DNA of 15,596 nt from DASVXQ01 sp036392615 (GTDB lineage: Bacteria; Actinomycetota; CALGFH01). Made by a program: the position numbers and the translations under genes. Positions 5,552 through 12,073 of this stretch are shown here, piece by piece. Numbering within the stretch: position 1 is the stretch's first letter; every line of letters begins with the position of its first letter. The notes below the pieces were generated by a model. The model was given only the letters and a program-made list of their open reading frames with translations. It ran no database searches and was not told the origin of the DNA. Location of the stretch: positions 1-15,596 of the forward strand of contig DASVXQ010000325.1 of assembly GCA_036392615.1 (NCBI GenBank), in the 5' to 3' direction.

Positions 5552-8329
5552 GTGACGCCGATGAGGACCCCGATCCGACCAGGGCTGCCGGAAGCCCGCG
5601 AGTCGAGCGACGGCGTGGACGTCCACGCGCTGGAGGACGCCCTTCGCCGCAGCGTCCGCGGAGAGGTCCGGTTCGACGCCGGCAGCCGGGCGGCGTATTC
5701 CACCGACGGGTCGAACTACCGGCAGGTGCCGATCGGCGTGGTCGTGCCGGCGACCACCGACGACGTGGTGGCGACCGTGGCCGTCTGCGCCGAGCATGGC
5801 GCGCCGGTGCTCAACCGTGCCGGCGGGACCAGCCTGGCGGGCCAGTGCTGCAACGTCGCCGTGGTCCTGGACCACATCAAGTACCTGAACCGCATCCTCG
5901 AGCTCGACCCCGGGCAGCGGGTCGCCCGGGTGCAGCCGGGGATCGTCCGCGACGCGCTCGACGAGGCGGCGAAGCGGCACCGCCTGACCTTCGGCCCGGA
6001 CCCCTCCACCCACGACCACTGCGCCATCGGCGGCATGATCGGCAACAACGCCTGCGGCGCGCACGCGCAGATGGCCGGCCGCACCAGCGAGAACGTCGCC
6101 GAGCTGGAGATCCTCACCTACGACGGGGTGCGCATGCGGGTCGGGCCGACCAGCGACGACGAGCTCGCCCGCATCGTGGCCGCGGGCGGCCGCCGCGGCC
6201 AGATCTACCGGGACCTCGCGTCGCTGCGGGACCGCCACGCCGAGCTGGTCCGCGAGCGCTTCCCGAGGATCCCGCGCCGCGTCTCCGGCTACTGCCTGGA
6301 GGAGCTGCTGCCGGAGAACGGCTTCAACCTGGCGCGCGCCCTGGTCGGCAGCGAATCGACCTGCGTCACCATCCTGGAGGCGACCTGCCGGCTGATGCCG
6401 GCGCCCAAGGTCAAGGTGCTGGTGCTGCTCGGCTACCCGGACGTCTACCAGGCCGCCGATCACGTGCCGGACGTGCTGGAGTTCGACCCGATCGCGCTGG
6501 AGGGCCTCGACGACGTCCTGATCGACCACATGAAGCGCAAGGGCCTGCACCCCGACGACCTCTCCATGCTGCCCGAGGGTCGCGGCTGGCTGATGGTCGA
6601 GCTGGCGGCGGACAGCCGCGAGCAGGGCGACGCGCGCGCCGAGCAGCTCATCAAGGCCCTGACCGGCGGCCGGGACGGGGAGGTCAGCGCCAAGCTGGTC
6701 GACGACCCCGCCCAGGAGCAGCTGATCTGGGAGGTGCGCGAGTCGGGCCTCGGCGCCACCGCGCTGGTGCCGGGCGAGCCGCTCACCTGGGAGGGCTGGG
6801 AGGACTCAGCGGTCCCGCCCGACAGGCTCGGCGGCTATCTCCGCGACCTGCGGAAGCTGTACGAGCGGCACGGCTACAGCGGCGCCTTCTACGGCCACTT
6901 CGGCCAGGGCTGCCTGCACACCAGGATCAACTTCGACCTGGAGACGGCCCCGGGCATCGCCAGCTGGCGGCGGTTCCTCGACGAGGCGGCCGACCTGGTG
7001 GTCTCCTACGGCGGCTCGTTCTCCGGGGAGCACGGCGACGGGCAGTCCCGCGCGGAGCTGCTCCCCAAGATGTACGGGCCCGAGCTGATGGACGCCTTCC
7101 GCGAGTTCAAGGCCATCTGGGACCCGGGCAACAAGATGAACCCCGGCAAGGTGGTGAACCCGTACCCGATCACCTCCAACCTGCGGCTCGGCACGGACTA
7201 CCGGCCGAAGCCGGTGAGCACCAAGTTCGCTTTCCCAGACGACCAGCACACCTTCTCCCGGGCGGCGCTGCGCTGCGTCGGCGTGGGCAAGTGCCGCCAC
7301 GACGGCGGCGGGGTGATGTGCCCCTCCTACATGGTCACCCGGGAGGAGGAGCACTCGACCCGCGGCCGCGCGCGGCTGCTGTTCGAGATGCTCAACGGCG
7401 AGGAGATCCCCGACGGCTGGCGCAGCGAGGCGGTCAAGGACGCCCTCGACCTGTGCCTGGCCTGCAAGGGATGCAAGAGCGACTGCCCGGTGAACGTGGA
7501 CATGGCCACCTACAAGGCCGAGTTCATGTACCACCACTACAAGGGGCGGCTGCGGCCGCGGCAGGCCTACTCGATCGGCATGATCTGGTGGGCCGCCCGG
7601 CTCGCCTCCAAGGTCCCCTGGGCGGCCAACCTGCTCACCCAGACCCCGGTGCTGCGCGGCCTGGTGAAGCGCGCCGGCGGCATCGCGCCGCAACGCCGGA
7701 TCCCGCGCTTCGCCGGCGAGCCGTTCACCGCCTGGTTCCGGCGGCGCGGCCGGGTCCACGCCGGCGAGGACCGGCGGCGGGTGCTGCTGTGGCCGGACAC
7801 CTTCAACAACTACCTGCACCCCGGCACCGCCAAGGCCACGGTCGAGGTGCTGGAGGCGGCCGGCTTCGAGGTGCTGATCCCCGGGCGGCCGCTGTGCTGT
7901 GGGCGGCCGCTGTACGACTACGGCATGCTCGACCTGGCCGAGCGGCTGCTCCATCGGGTGCTCGACAGCCTGCTGCCGCTGATCCGAGAGGGCGTGCCGC
8001 TGGTCGCGGTCGAGCCGAGCTGCCTGGCGGTGTTCCGCGACGAGCTGTTGCAGCTGCTCCCCGACGACGAGGACGCCAAGCGGCTGGCGGCGCAGTCGTT
8101 CACCCTCGCGGAGCTGCTGGCCACGCGCGCGCCCGGCTTCGAGCCGCCCACCCTCGAAGGCAAGGCGATCGTCCAGCGCCACTGCCACCACCACGCGGTG
8201 ATGGGCTTCAAGGAGGACCAGAAGCTGCTGGAGCGCGTCGGCCTGGACGTCGAGCTGCTCGACTCCGCTGCTGCGGGATGGCCGGCTCCTTCGGCTTCGA
8301 GCAGGGCGAGCGCTACCAGGTCGCCATAA
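5552..8329 (+). CDS. Fused FAD-linked oxidase / Fe-S (CCG-domain) oxidoreductase, frameshifted near the end
   Basis: A GlcD-GlcF-like fusion, the type that oxidises D-lactate, glycolate or other 2-hydroxyacids and passes electrons to the membrane chain. In order: FAD_binding_4 domain (about residues 40-220, with AGGTSLAGQ near 90-98 and IGGMIGNNACG), FAD-oxidase C domain (about 235-540, with YGHFGQGCLHTR and GEHGDGQ), two 4Fe-4S clusters (Cys575, 581, 590 before PSY; Cys635, 638, 641, 645 before P), then a CCG domain (Cys782-783 in LCCGRP). The second CCG motif is out of frame: a missing base at about 8267 diverts the last 21 codons to an unrelated tail that stops at 8329. The natural protein would be about 1030 residues. 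The start could be GTG 5552 or ATG 5561; GAGGAGG at 5542-5548 is spaced poorly for both. The substrate is not determinable. Confidence 0.9.
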   Translation: MTPMRTPIRPGLPEARESSDGVDVHALEDALRRSVRGEVRFDAGSRAAYSTDGSNYRQVPIGVVVPATTDDVVATVAVCAEHGAPVLNRAGGTSLAGQCCNVAVVLDHIKYLNRILELDPGQRVARVQPGIVRDALDEAAKRHRLTFGPDPSTHDHCAIGGMIGNNACGAHAQMAGRTSENVAELEILTYDGVRMRVGPTSDDELARIVAAGGRRGQIYRDLASLRDRHAELVRERFPRIPRRVSGYCLEELLPENGFNLARALVGSESTCVTILEATCRLMPAPKVKVLVLLGYPDVYQAADHVPDVLEFDPIALEGLDDVLIDHMKRKGLHPDDLSMLPEGRGWLMVELAADSREQGDARAEQLIKALTGGRDGEVSAKLVDDPAQEQLIWEVRESGLGATALVPGEPLTWEGWEDSAVPPDRLGGYLRDLRKLYERHGYSGAFYGHFGQGCLHTRINFDLETAPGIASWRRFLDEAADLVVSYGGSFSGEHGDGQSRAELLPKMYGPELMDAFREFKAIWDPGNKMNPGKVVNPYPITSNLRLGTDYRPKPVSTKFAFPDDQHTFSRAALRCVGVGKCRHDGGGVMCPSYMVTREEEHSTRGRARLLFEMLNGEEIPDGWRSEAVKDALDLCLACKGCKSDCPVNVDMATYKAEFMYHHYKGRLRPRQAYSIGMIWWAARLASKVPWAANLLTQTPVLRGLVKRAGGIAPQRRIPRFAGEPFTAWFRRRGRVHAGEDRRRVLLWPDTFNNYLHPGTAKATVEVLEAAGFEVLIPGRPLCCGRPLYDYGMLDLAERLLHRVLDSLLPLIREGVPLVAVEPSCLAVFRDELLQLLPDDEDAKRLAAQSFTLAELLATRAPGFEPPTLEGKAIVQRHCHHHAVMGFKEDQKLLERVGLDVELLDSAAAGWPAPSASSRASATRSP

Positions 8330-8649
8330 AGGAGGGGGAGCGCGTCCTGCTGCCACGGGTGTGCCAGGCACCCGACGGCACCTTCGTGATCGCCGACGGG
8401 TTCTCCTGCCGCACCCAGGTCGAGCAGGGCAGCGACCGCCGCGCCCTCCATCTCGCCGAGGTCCTCCGGCTGGCGCTGCGTAACGCGCAGGGCAACGCTC
8501 CGGCGGCGCGGCGGCCGGAGCTGGCCAACCTCGCCGTCCAGGAGTCCGGCCACGGTGCCCGGCGGCGGGGCGGCCGGCTCGCGACCGTCGCCGCCACCGC
8601 GACTGCCGCCGTGCTCGCCTACACCCTGCGCCGCCGGGGGCGCCGGTGA
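8268..8649 (+). pseudogene. Out-of-frame C-terminal piece of the FAD/Fe-S oxidoreductase
   Basis: This continues the preceding gene in the next frame. The upstream frame reads ...VELLDS and this one reads CCGMAGSFGFEQG, exactly the second CCG motif that should follow. Adding one G before 8267 (TCC GGC TGC TGC GGG) restores an uninterrupted protein. The rest carries the typical end of the family: IADGFSCRTQ, RALHLAEVLRLA, then a polar linker and a short hydrophobic Ala-rich stretch with a basic tail. An internal ATG at 8278 exists but has no good ribosome site and would leave out the cysteines. It ends nine bases before the convergent sigma-factor gene. It is either a real mutation or a sequencing/assembly error; I see no slippery heptamer for programmed frameshifting. 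Confidence 0.85.
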
Positions 8650-8658
8650 GCTCAGCGG

Positions 8659-9495
8659 TCAGGGGACGAGCAGCATGGCGCGGAGGCGATGGACCGCCCG
8701 GGACAGCAGGCGGGAGACCTGCATCTGGGAGCAGCCGAGCTGCCCGGCGATGTCCCGCTGCCGCAGCTCGTGGAAGTAGTAGAGGAGGATGACCCGCCGC
8801 TCGACGTCCGGCAGCCGCTCGACGGCCTTGGGAAGCAGGAGCAGGTCCTCCAGCTCCACGTCCGGCCCGTCCGCCGGCAGCGTCTCGGCGAGCGGCATGG
8901 ACCATTCCTCGTGACGGTTCAGCGGCCGGTCGAGCGACATCACCGAACGCGTGTTGAGCGCTTCCAGCGCCTCGGCGACCATCTCCTCGGTGGCCTCCAG
9001 GTGGACCGCCAGCTCGGCGAGCGTCGGCGAGCGGGACAGGGTCGCGCGCAGCTCGTCGAGCACCGGCAGCAACCGCACGGTGAGGTCCTTGATGCGGCGT
9101 GACACGTGCAGCTGCCAGGTCGCGTCCCGCAGGCTGCGCTTGACCTCCCCGATCATGCACGCCACGGCGTAGGCCAGGAACGGCACGCCACGGCCGGGGT
9201 CGTAGCGCTCGACCGCCGCCACCAGGCCCATGCGGGCGGTCTGCTGGAGGTCCTCACGAGCGATCGGCGGGTGCTCGTGGAACCGGGATGCCAGCCGCGC
9301 CGCGATCTCCAGGTACGCCAGCACGATCCGGTCGCGCAGCGCCAGATCCCTGGTGGCGGCGTACTCGTCCAGCCATGCTTCGACCTCCTCCTCCCCGGCG
9401 GGGTGATCGTCCAGCTCCAACCCAGCCATCGCGGCTGGCATCTGCGGTGTTCTCATGTCCAGCATCGAACTCCCCGAGACCTGCGAAGACGGCAT
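8659..9495 (-). CDS. RNA polymerase sigma factor, SigF/SigB/SigG subfamily
   Basis: A 278-residue sigma-70-family protein with regions 2, 3 and 4 (no region 1.1), typical of the stress/sporulation group that includes B. subtilis SigB and actinobacterial SigF. Region 2 (about 38-125) includes EDLQQTARMGLVAAVERYDPGRGVPFLAYA and IGEVKRSLRD. Region 3 (about 126-185) includes VSRRIKDL and SPTLAELAVHL. Region 4 (about 217-276) ends with the helix-turn-helix RDIAGQLGCSQMQVSRLLSR. ATG 9495 is chosen because GAGGG lies six bases upstream; in-frame ATGs at residues 11 and 14 are alternatives. The family is usually held by an anti-sigma kinase encoded alongside, but none is visible here. Its promoter has a -10-like TAAAAT (9529-9534, minus strand) with a dyad just upstream. 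The gene is convergent with the oxidoreductase gene. Confidence 0.95.
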   Translation of the reverse strand: MPSSQVSGSSMLDMRTPQMPAAMAGLELDDHPAGEEEVEAWLDEYAATRDLALRDRIVLAYLEIAARLASRFHEHPPIAREDLQQTARMGLVAAVERYDPGRGVPFLAYAVACMIGEVKRSLRDATWQLHVSRRIKDLTVRLLPVLDELRATLSRSPTLAELAVHLEATEEMVAEALEALNTRSVMSLDRPLNRHEEWSMPLAETLPADGPDVELEDLLLLPKAVERLPDVERRVILLYYFHELRQRDIAGQLGCSQMQVSRLLSRAVHRLRAMLLVP

Positions 9496-9533
9496 CGCCG
9501 ACCCTCAGCGGTTAACCACTGGACGGACATTTT

Positions 9534-9550
9534 AAATCGCAGCACGATAT
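9534..9550 (-). promoter_or_regulatory. MarR-type operator candidate in the sigma-gene promoter
   Basis: On the minus strand this reads ATATCGTGCTGCGATTT, identical at 15 of 17 positions to the dyad at 11319-11335. It overlaps the upstream edge of a -10-like TAAAAT (9529-9534) and would fill the -35/-10 spacer of the sigma-gene promoter, so a bound protein should block RNA polymerase. The regulator is inferred to be one of the two MarR proteins encoded nearby. Confidence 0.55.
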
Positions 9551-9578
9551 ATTTTCCCATGGGCGCCGCGGGATTTCC

Positions 9579-9603
9579 GTTTGCGAGCAGGGCAGCCGGG
9601 CAT
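9579..9603 (+). promoter_or_regulatory. SigF/SigB-like promoter candidate
   Basis: GTTT (9579-9582), a 15-base spacer and GGGCAT (9598-9603) fit the SigF/SigB pattern GTTT-N(13-17)-GGG(T/A)A(T/C) except for C in place of T/A at one position of the -10 element. The predicted start would lie about 35 bases upstream of the acidic small gene at 9645. A sigma factor of this subfamily is encoded divergently next door, which makes self-contained regulation plausible. Confidence 0.4.
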
Positions 9604-9644
9604 CCACGCCTGGTCAACGGCGCGACGTCAACCAGGAGAAGTCG

Positions 9645-9914
9645 ATGACAGCCGACGAGCGCGAGCTCGACGAAACGCCGTAGCAACCAGGGGCCGACCC
9701 GCACCGGGACGAGGGCGACGCCGCCACGCTGCCGCAGGACCCGACTCAGGTCGACAGCGACCGGCAGCGCGCCGGCGTCTCGACCAGACGCTCACCGGCC
9801 GGCGGTGAGGGCCACCTCGAGGAGATCAGGCCAGACGACGATCGCGTGGCGCCCGACATGCCGCGGCGGCCACAGGACTCCGACCTGCCAGACGAGCACC
9901 CCCGGTCGTTCTGA
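9645..9914 (+). pseudogene. Small acidic protein gene with an in-frame amber codon
   Basis: ATG 9645 follows AGGAG (9634-9638) at a good spacing. The frame reads MTADERELDETP, then TAG at 9681-9683, then 76 more sense codons to TGA 9912-9914. The sense codons after the TAG end mostly in G or C, as in real genes of this genome. The full product would be about 88 residues plus the amber position: hydrophilic, rich in Asp, Glu, Pro and Arg, probably disordered, with no cysteine and no hydrophobic segment. I do not recognise a family. A single CAG-to-TAG change would explain the stop. A SigF/SigB-like promoter precedes it, suggesting a stress-induced gene. It may be a recent nonsense mutation, a sequencing error, or less likely a recoded stop. 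The 12-residue product alone is unlikely to be functional. Confidence 0.5.
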
Positions 9915-9918
9915 GCGA

Positions 9919-9942
9919 CGGACGCACCGGAAACAGCGTCCG
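9919..9942. terminator. Bidirectional hairpin between convergent genes
   Basis: CGGACGC (9919-9925) and GCGTCCG (9936-9942) form a perfect 7-bp stem around a 10-base loop. It sits in the 39-base gap between the acidic gene (+, ends 9914) and a MarR gene (-, ends 9954), so it could serve both. There is no T-tract. Confidence 0.45.
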
Positions 9943-9953
9943 GGCGTGCGGCG

Positions 9954-10403
9954 TCACGCCTTGCGGGAGCGCTGCCCTCTGGCGGGCCCGCCGGTGTGCT
10001 CTTCGAGACCGACCCACAAGGTGTGCAGCTCGGAGTTCAGCCGGTTGAGCTCCTCCAGGTGAGGGATGGTCAGGCGCTCCAGCCGCTTGGCGCCGAGCGC
10101 GGTGAGCGAGACCCGCACCGTTCGCGCGTCCTCGGTGTCGTCCTGGCGGACCACCAGGCCCGCCGACACCGCCCGGTCGACCAGCTCGACCGCGCTGTGG
10201 TGGCGCACCAGCAGATACCCGGCGATGTCGCCGATGGTGGGCCCGCGTGGATCGGGATGCCCGCGGATCGCCAGCAGCAGCTGGTGCTGCGCCGGGGTGA
10301 TGCCCGCCGCCTCCGCCTGCTGACCGCTCCAGGCGAGGAAGCGGCGCAGCCCGGTCCGGAACGCGAGCAGGCGTTCGTAGTCCTGCTGGGTCAGCGCTCG
10401 CAT
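9954..10403 (-). CDS. MarR-family transcriptional regulator, copy 1
   Basis: A 149-residue winged-helix regulator. MarR proteins bind short dyads as dimers and usually repress, releasing DNA when a ligand or oxidant binds. An N-terminal helix (YERLLAFRTGLRRFLAW) leads to the HTH around LTPAQHQLLLAI ... IGDIAGYLLVRHHSAVELVDRAV, and the wing is GLVVRQDDTEDARTVRVSLT with the conserved D-x-R core (EDARTVRV). The C-terminal helix aids dimerisation, and the last 15 residues are a basic tail. It is roughly 60% identical by eye to the second MarR at 10834-11241, so the two are paralogues. Start ATG 10403 matches the paralogue's MRAL/MGSL start; there is no clear ribosome site. It follows a damaged membrane gene by 34 bases on the same strand. 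There are no cysteines in the HTH region, so thiol sensing is unlikely. Confidence 0.93.
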   Translation of the reverse strand: MRALTQQDYERLLAFRTGLRRFLAWSGQQAEAAGITPAQHQLLLAIRGHPDPRGPTIGDIAGYLLVRHHSAVELVDRAVSAGLVVRQDDTEDARTVRVSLTALGAKRLERLTIPHLEELNRLNSELHTLWVGLEEHTGGPARGQRSRKA

Positions 10404-10437
10404 GCCAAGACGATAGCCGAGCCGGGCACGGCACGTC

Positions 10438-10698
10438 TCATCCGCGAGCCGGCTGGGACCGGGCCGGACCGGTGGGCGTCGCGCCCAGGTCGCGCTCGAT
10501 CTCCTCGCCGAGTCCCGCATAGAGCCAGAAGGTCCCTCCCCGGCCGATCCAGCCCAACAGGCTCAGGAGGAAGTAGGACACCAGGAACCAGGGCGACCAG
10601 GGCGAGCCACGGCGCCGAGTGCTGCCACGACGGGAACGCGAAGAAGCCGCCCAGCAGCACTGCGCCACCGTGAGGATGGCGGTGCCGCTCAGCAGCAA
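10438..10698 (-). pseudogene. Frame-damaged small membrane protein
   Basis: The literal open frame (TTG 10698 start, 86 residues) has a hydrophobic start, an odd Arg/Ser-rich middle and a convincing end: WFLVSYFLLSLLGWIGRGG followed by LYAGLGEEIERDLG. The middle about 85 bases make sense only in another frame, which reads VLLGGFFAFPSWQHSAPW and uses G/C-ending codons, while the literal frame uses many T-ending codons there. A small indel near 10660 and a compensating one near 10590 would rebuild a two-helix membrane protein. An ATG at 10707-10709 is in yet another frame, hinting at a third indel. I do not recognise the family. It lies between two paralogous marR genes on the same strand and could have been their target or partner. 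It may be a sequencing artefact. Confidence 0.5.
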
Positions 10699-10758
10699 AG
10701 GAACCCCATTGCACCACCTACCCGTAGCCGACTGACGACCTCCCGATAGCCCAGGGCC

Positions 10759-10785
10759 GTCGGCGTAACCGGGAACTTGGCCGAC
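10759..10785 (-). terminator. Weak inverted repeat after marR copy 2
   Basis: GTCGGC (10759-10764) and GCCGAC (10780-10785) can pair around a 15-base loop in the 135-base gap downstream of the marR gene ending at 10834. There is no T-tract. Apart from this the gap shows nothing I can assign. Confidence 0.22.
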
Positions 10786-10833
10786 CGCATCGGGACGGAC
10801 GCCCCGGCAAGCCCCGCCGTCGCCCCCGGCCGA

Positions 10834-11241
10834 TCAGGGGTCGAGTCCCTCCCACAGGCCGGTCAGCTGGGGCGCCAGGCGCCGCAGCTCCTCGAGGTGG
10901 AGCTCGGTCAGGCGGGCGAGCCGTTCGTCGCCGTCGACGGTGAGCCGCAGTCGCACCGCGCGTGAGTCGTCGCTGTCCTGGCGGCGCTCGACCAGGCCCG
11001 CGGCCACCGCCCGGTCGATCAGCTCGACCGTGCTGTGGTGGCGGATCGTCAGGTAGCGGGCCACGTCCCCGACGGTCGGGCCGGCGGGATCGGGATGGCT
11101 GCGGATAGCCAGCAGGAGCTGGTGGCGTGCTGGTGTGAGCCCAGCGGCCGCGGCCTGCGCCGCACTCCATTTCAGGAAGCGCCGCAGGCCCGTGCGGAAG
11201 TTGAGCAGCCGCTCGTACTCGCGCTGATCGAGAGAGCCCAT
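10834..11241 (-). CDS. MarR-family transcriptional regulator, copy 2
   Basis: A 135-residue winged-helix repressor-type protein, full length for MarR. It has the N-terminal dimer helix (YERLLNFRTGLRRFLKW), the HTH segment (LTPARHQLLLAI ... VGDVARYLTIRHHSTVELIDRAV) and the wing (GLVERRQDSDDSRAVRLRLT) with the D-x-R core. It is a close paralogue of copy 1 but lacks that protein's basic tail. ATG 11241 is the only sensible start; the candidate minus-strand -10 (TCTATT, 11258-11253) is so near that the mRNA may be almost leaderless. The gene is divergent from the pterin-dehydratase-like gene, and the 122-base gap holds two copies of the ATCGTGC-type dyad. That is the classic layout of an autoregulated MarR and its target. 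The ligand is unknown. Confidence 0.95.
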   Translation of the reverse strand: MGSLDQREYERLLNFRTGLRRFLKWSAAQAAAAGLTPARHQLLLAIRSHPDPAGPTVGDVARYLTIRHHSTVELIDRAVAAGLVERRQDSDDSRAVRLRLTVDGDERLARLTELHLEELRRLAPQLTGLWEGLDP

Positions 11242-11255
11242 CGATTCACTCTAAT

Positions 11256-11272
11256 AGATCGTGCCCCGATTT
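11256..11272 (+). promoter_or_regulatory. MarR operator candidate, marR-proximal
   Basis: AGATCGTGCCCCGATTT matches the dyad at 11319-11335 at 13 of 17 positions and keeps the ATCGTGC..CGAT core. It lies 14 bases upstream of the marR start codon and overlaps the likely marR promoter, which fits autorepression. TCTAA (11250-11254) and TTAGA (11271-11275) add outer symmetry. Confidence 0.5.
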
Positions 11273-11318
11273 AGATGGACAGAAGCGAGCAAACGTACCG
11301 GGGCGTCCGGTGAAGAGA

Positions 11319-11335
11319 ATATCGTGCTACGATAT
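11319..11335 (+). promoter_or_regulatory. MarR operator candidate, dehydratase-proximal
   Basis: ATATCGTGCTACGATAT is a perfect dyad: 7-bp arms (ATATCGT/ACGATAT) around GCT. It sits 28 bases upstream of ATG 11364 and contains a -10-like TACGAT (11328-11333), so binding should block the promoter. Its centre is 63 bp from that of the other site in this gap, about six helical turns, so both face the same side of the DNA. Confidence 0.6.
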
Positions 11336-11363
11336 GAGTGCCAGCGTCAAAGGAGGCACGAGC

Positions 11364-11678
11364 ATGAGCGTTGACAGGGAACTGGCGGCCCAGCCGGCCG
11401 TCGCCAACCTGCCCGGTTGGACGCGGGTGGGCAACAAGCTGGTCAAGTCGTTCGCCACCGACGACTTTCACGCCGCGGCCCGGTTCGTCGACCGGGTGGC
11501 GACCGCCGCCGAGGCGGCTGACCGCTACCCCGACATCAGCATCCACGCCGGCGTGGTGACGATCGGGTTCCCGCTCGAGAAGCGCGCGGGCGCCTCGGAG
11601 GCCGATCTGGCCTTCGCCCGCCGCATCCAGCGCCTGATCGGCGACCACCACCACCCCGTGGGACTGGCCGGACCCTGA
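11364..11678 (+). CDS. Pterin-4a-carbinolamine dehydratase-like protein
   Basis: A 104-residue protein with the PCD/DCoH fold signature: PGWTRVGNKLVKSFATDDFHAA (about residues 17-38), FVDRVATAAEAADRYPDISIHAG (41-63) and a C-terminal SEADLAFARRIQRL helix. True PCDs dehydrate 4a-hydroxytetrahydrobiopterin using histidines in an HHP motif plus a later TH. Here the first motif reads DRYPD (53-57) and the second reads EK, so the usual catalytic histidines are missing. It may be a non-catalytic member with a binding or regulatory role, or act differently. ATG 11364 has a perfect AGGAGG (11351-11356) seven bases upstream. No aromatic amino-acid hydroxylase is encoded nearby. A dyad covers the promoter, so the divergent MarR probably controls it. 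Confidence 0.87.
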   Translation: MSVDRELAAQPAVANLPGWTRVGNKLVKSFATDDFHAAARFVDRVATAAEAADRYPDISIHAGVVTIGFPLEKRAGASEADLAFARRIQRLIGDHHHPVGLAGP

Positions 11679-11764
11679 TCCGCGCCGGCCGTCGATCAGG
11701 CCAGGGCCACCGTCCGTTGCGCATCGAGCGGCGCCGCCCGGCGGTTGCGACGAAAGGAGGAACC

Positions 11765-11989
11765 GTGACGCCGGAAGAGATGACCACCGAGCACTACGCG
11801 ATGGAATGCCGCCGCTGCAACCGTACCTGGCAGGCCACCTATCAGATCCGCCTGTTCCATGACGACGCCGGCGACCATCGCCTGTACTACCAGCGGGGCG
11901 TTCCGGTCACCGCCCCCGGGTCGGCACCGTGCCCGTACTGCGACGGGCAACGCGTGACGCTGGTGCCCTGGCCCGTCCCGGTGTCCTGA
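11765..11989 (+). CDS. Small zinc-ribbon protein
   Basis: A 74-residue protein of unknown function. It has two Cys pairs, ECRRCN near residues 14-19 and CPYC near 57-60, spaced as in a zinc ribbon that would bind one structural zinc. Between them lies a charged strand-like region (TWQATYQIRLFHDDAGDHRLYYQRGVPV is interrupted by no hydrophobic segment). GTG 11765 is chosen because AAAGGAGG (11753-11760) is just upstream; ATG 11780 is an alternative with no ribosome site of its own. It lies 86 bases after the dehydratase-like gene on the same strand and could share its transcript. A nucleic-acid or protein-binding role is possible but unproven. Confidence 0.78.
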   Translation: MTPEEMTTEHYAMECRRCNRTWQATYQIRLFHDDAGDHRLYYQRGVPVTAPGSAPCPYCDGQRVTLVPWPVPVS

Positions 11990-12003
11990 GCGGCAGCATC
12001 CGG

Positions 12004-12029
12004 CCCGCTGTTTCCAAGGTCGCAGCGGG
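12004..12029 (+). promoter_or_regulatory. 7-bp stem upstream of the molybdoenzyme gene
   Basis: CCCGCTG (12004-12010) and CAGCGGG (12023-12029) pair perfectly around 12 bases. It could end the zinc-ribbon transcript or structure the leader of the molybdoenzyme gene. A smaller stem, TTCCT/AGGAA (12046-12062), overlaps that gene's ribosome site AGGAAGG. Confidence 0.3.
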
Positions 12030-12073
12030 GGAAGCCGGCGGGAGATTCCTTTCCACCAGGAAGGGGCACTGCG

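Noticed and set aside
4810..8268. Very long plus-strand open frame running through the oxidoreductase region
   Set aside because: Its product is Arg/Pro/Gly-rich with no domain signal, and it is out of frame with the clear FAD/Fe-S protein. Only the last part, after 8268, is real.
8255..8285. Programmed ribosomal frameshift in the oxidoreductase gene
   Set aside because: There is no slippery heptamer or recognisable stimulatory structure; a lost base explains it more simply.
6806..9160. 784-codon minus-strand open frame
   Set aside because: It lies antisense to the oxidoreductase gene and out of frame with the sigma gene; the product is low-complexity, a GC-rich shadow.
10718..11170. Alternative minus-strand open frame overlapping marR copy 2
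   Set aside because: It is out of frame with a clear MarR protein, and its product is Arg/Pro-rich.
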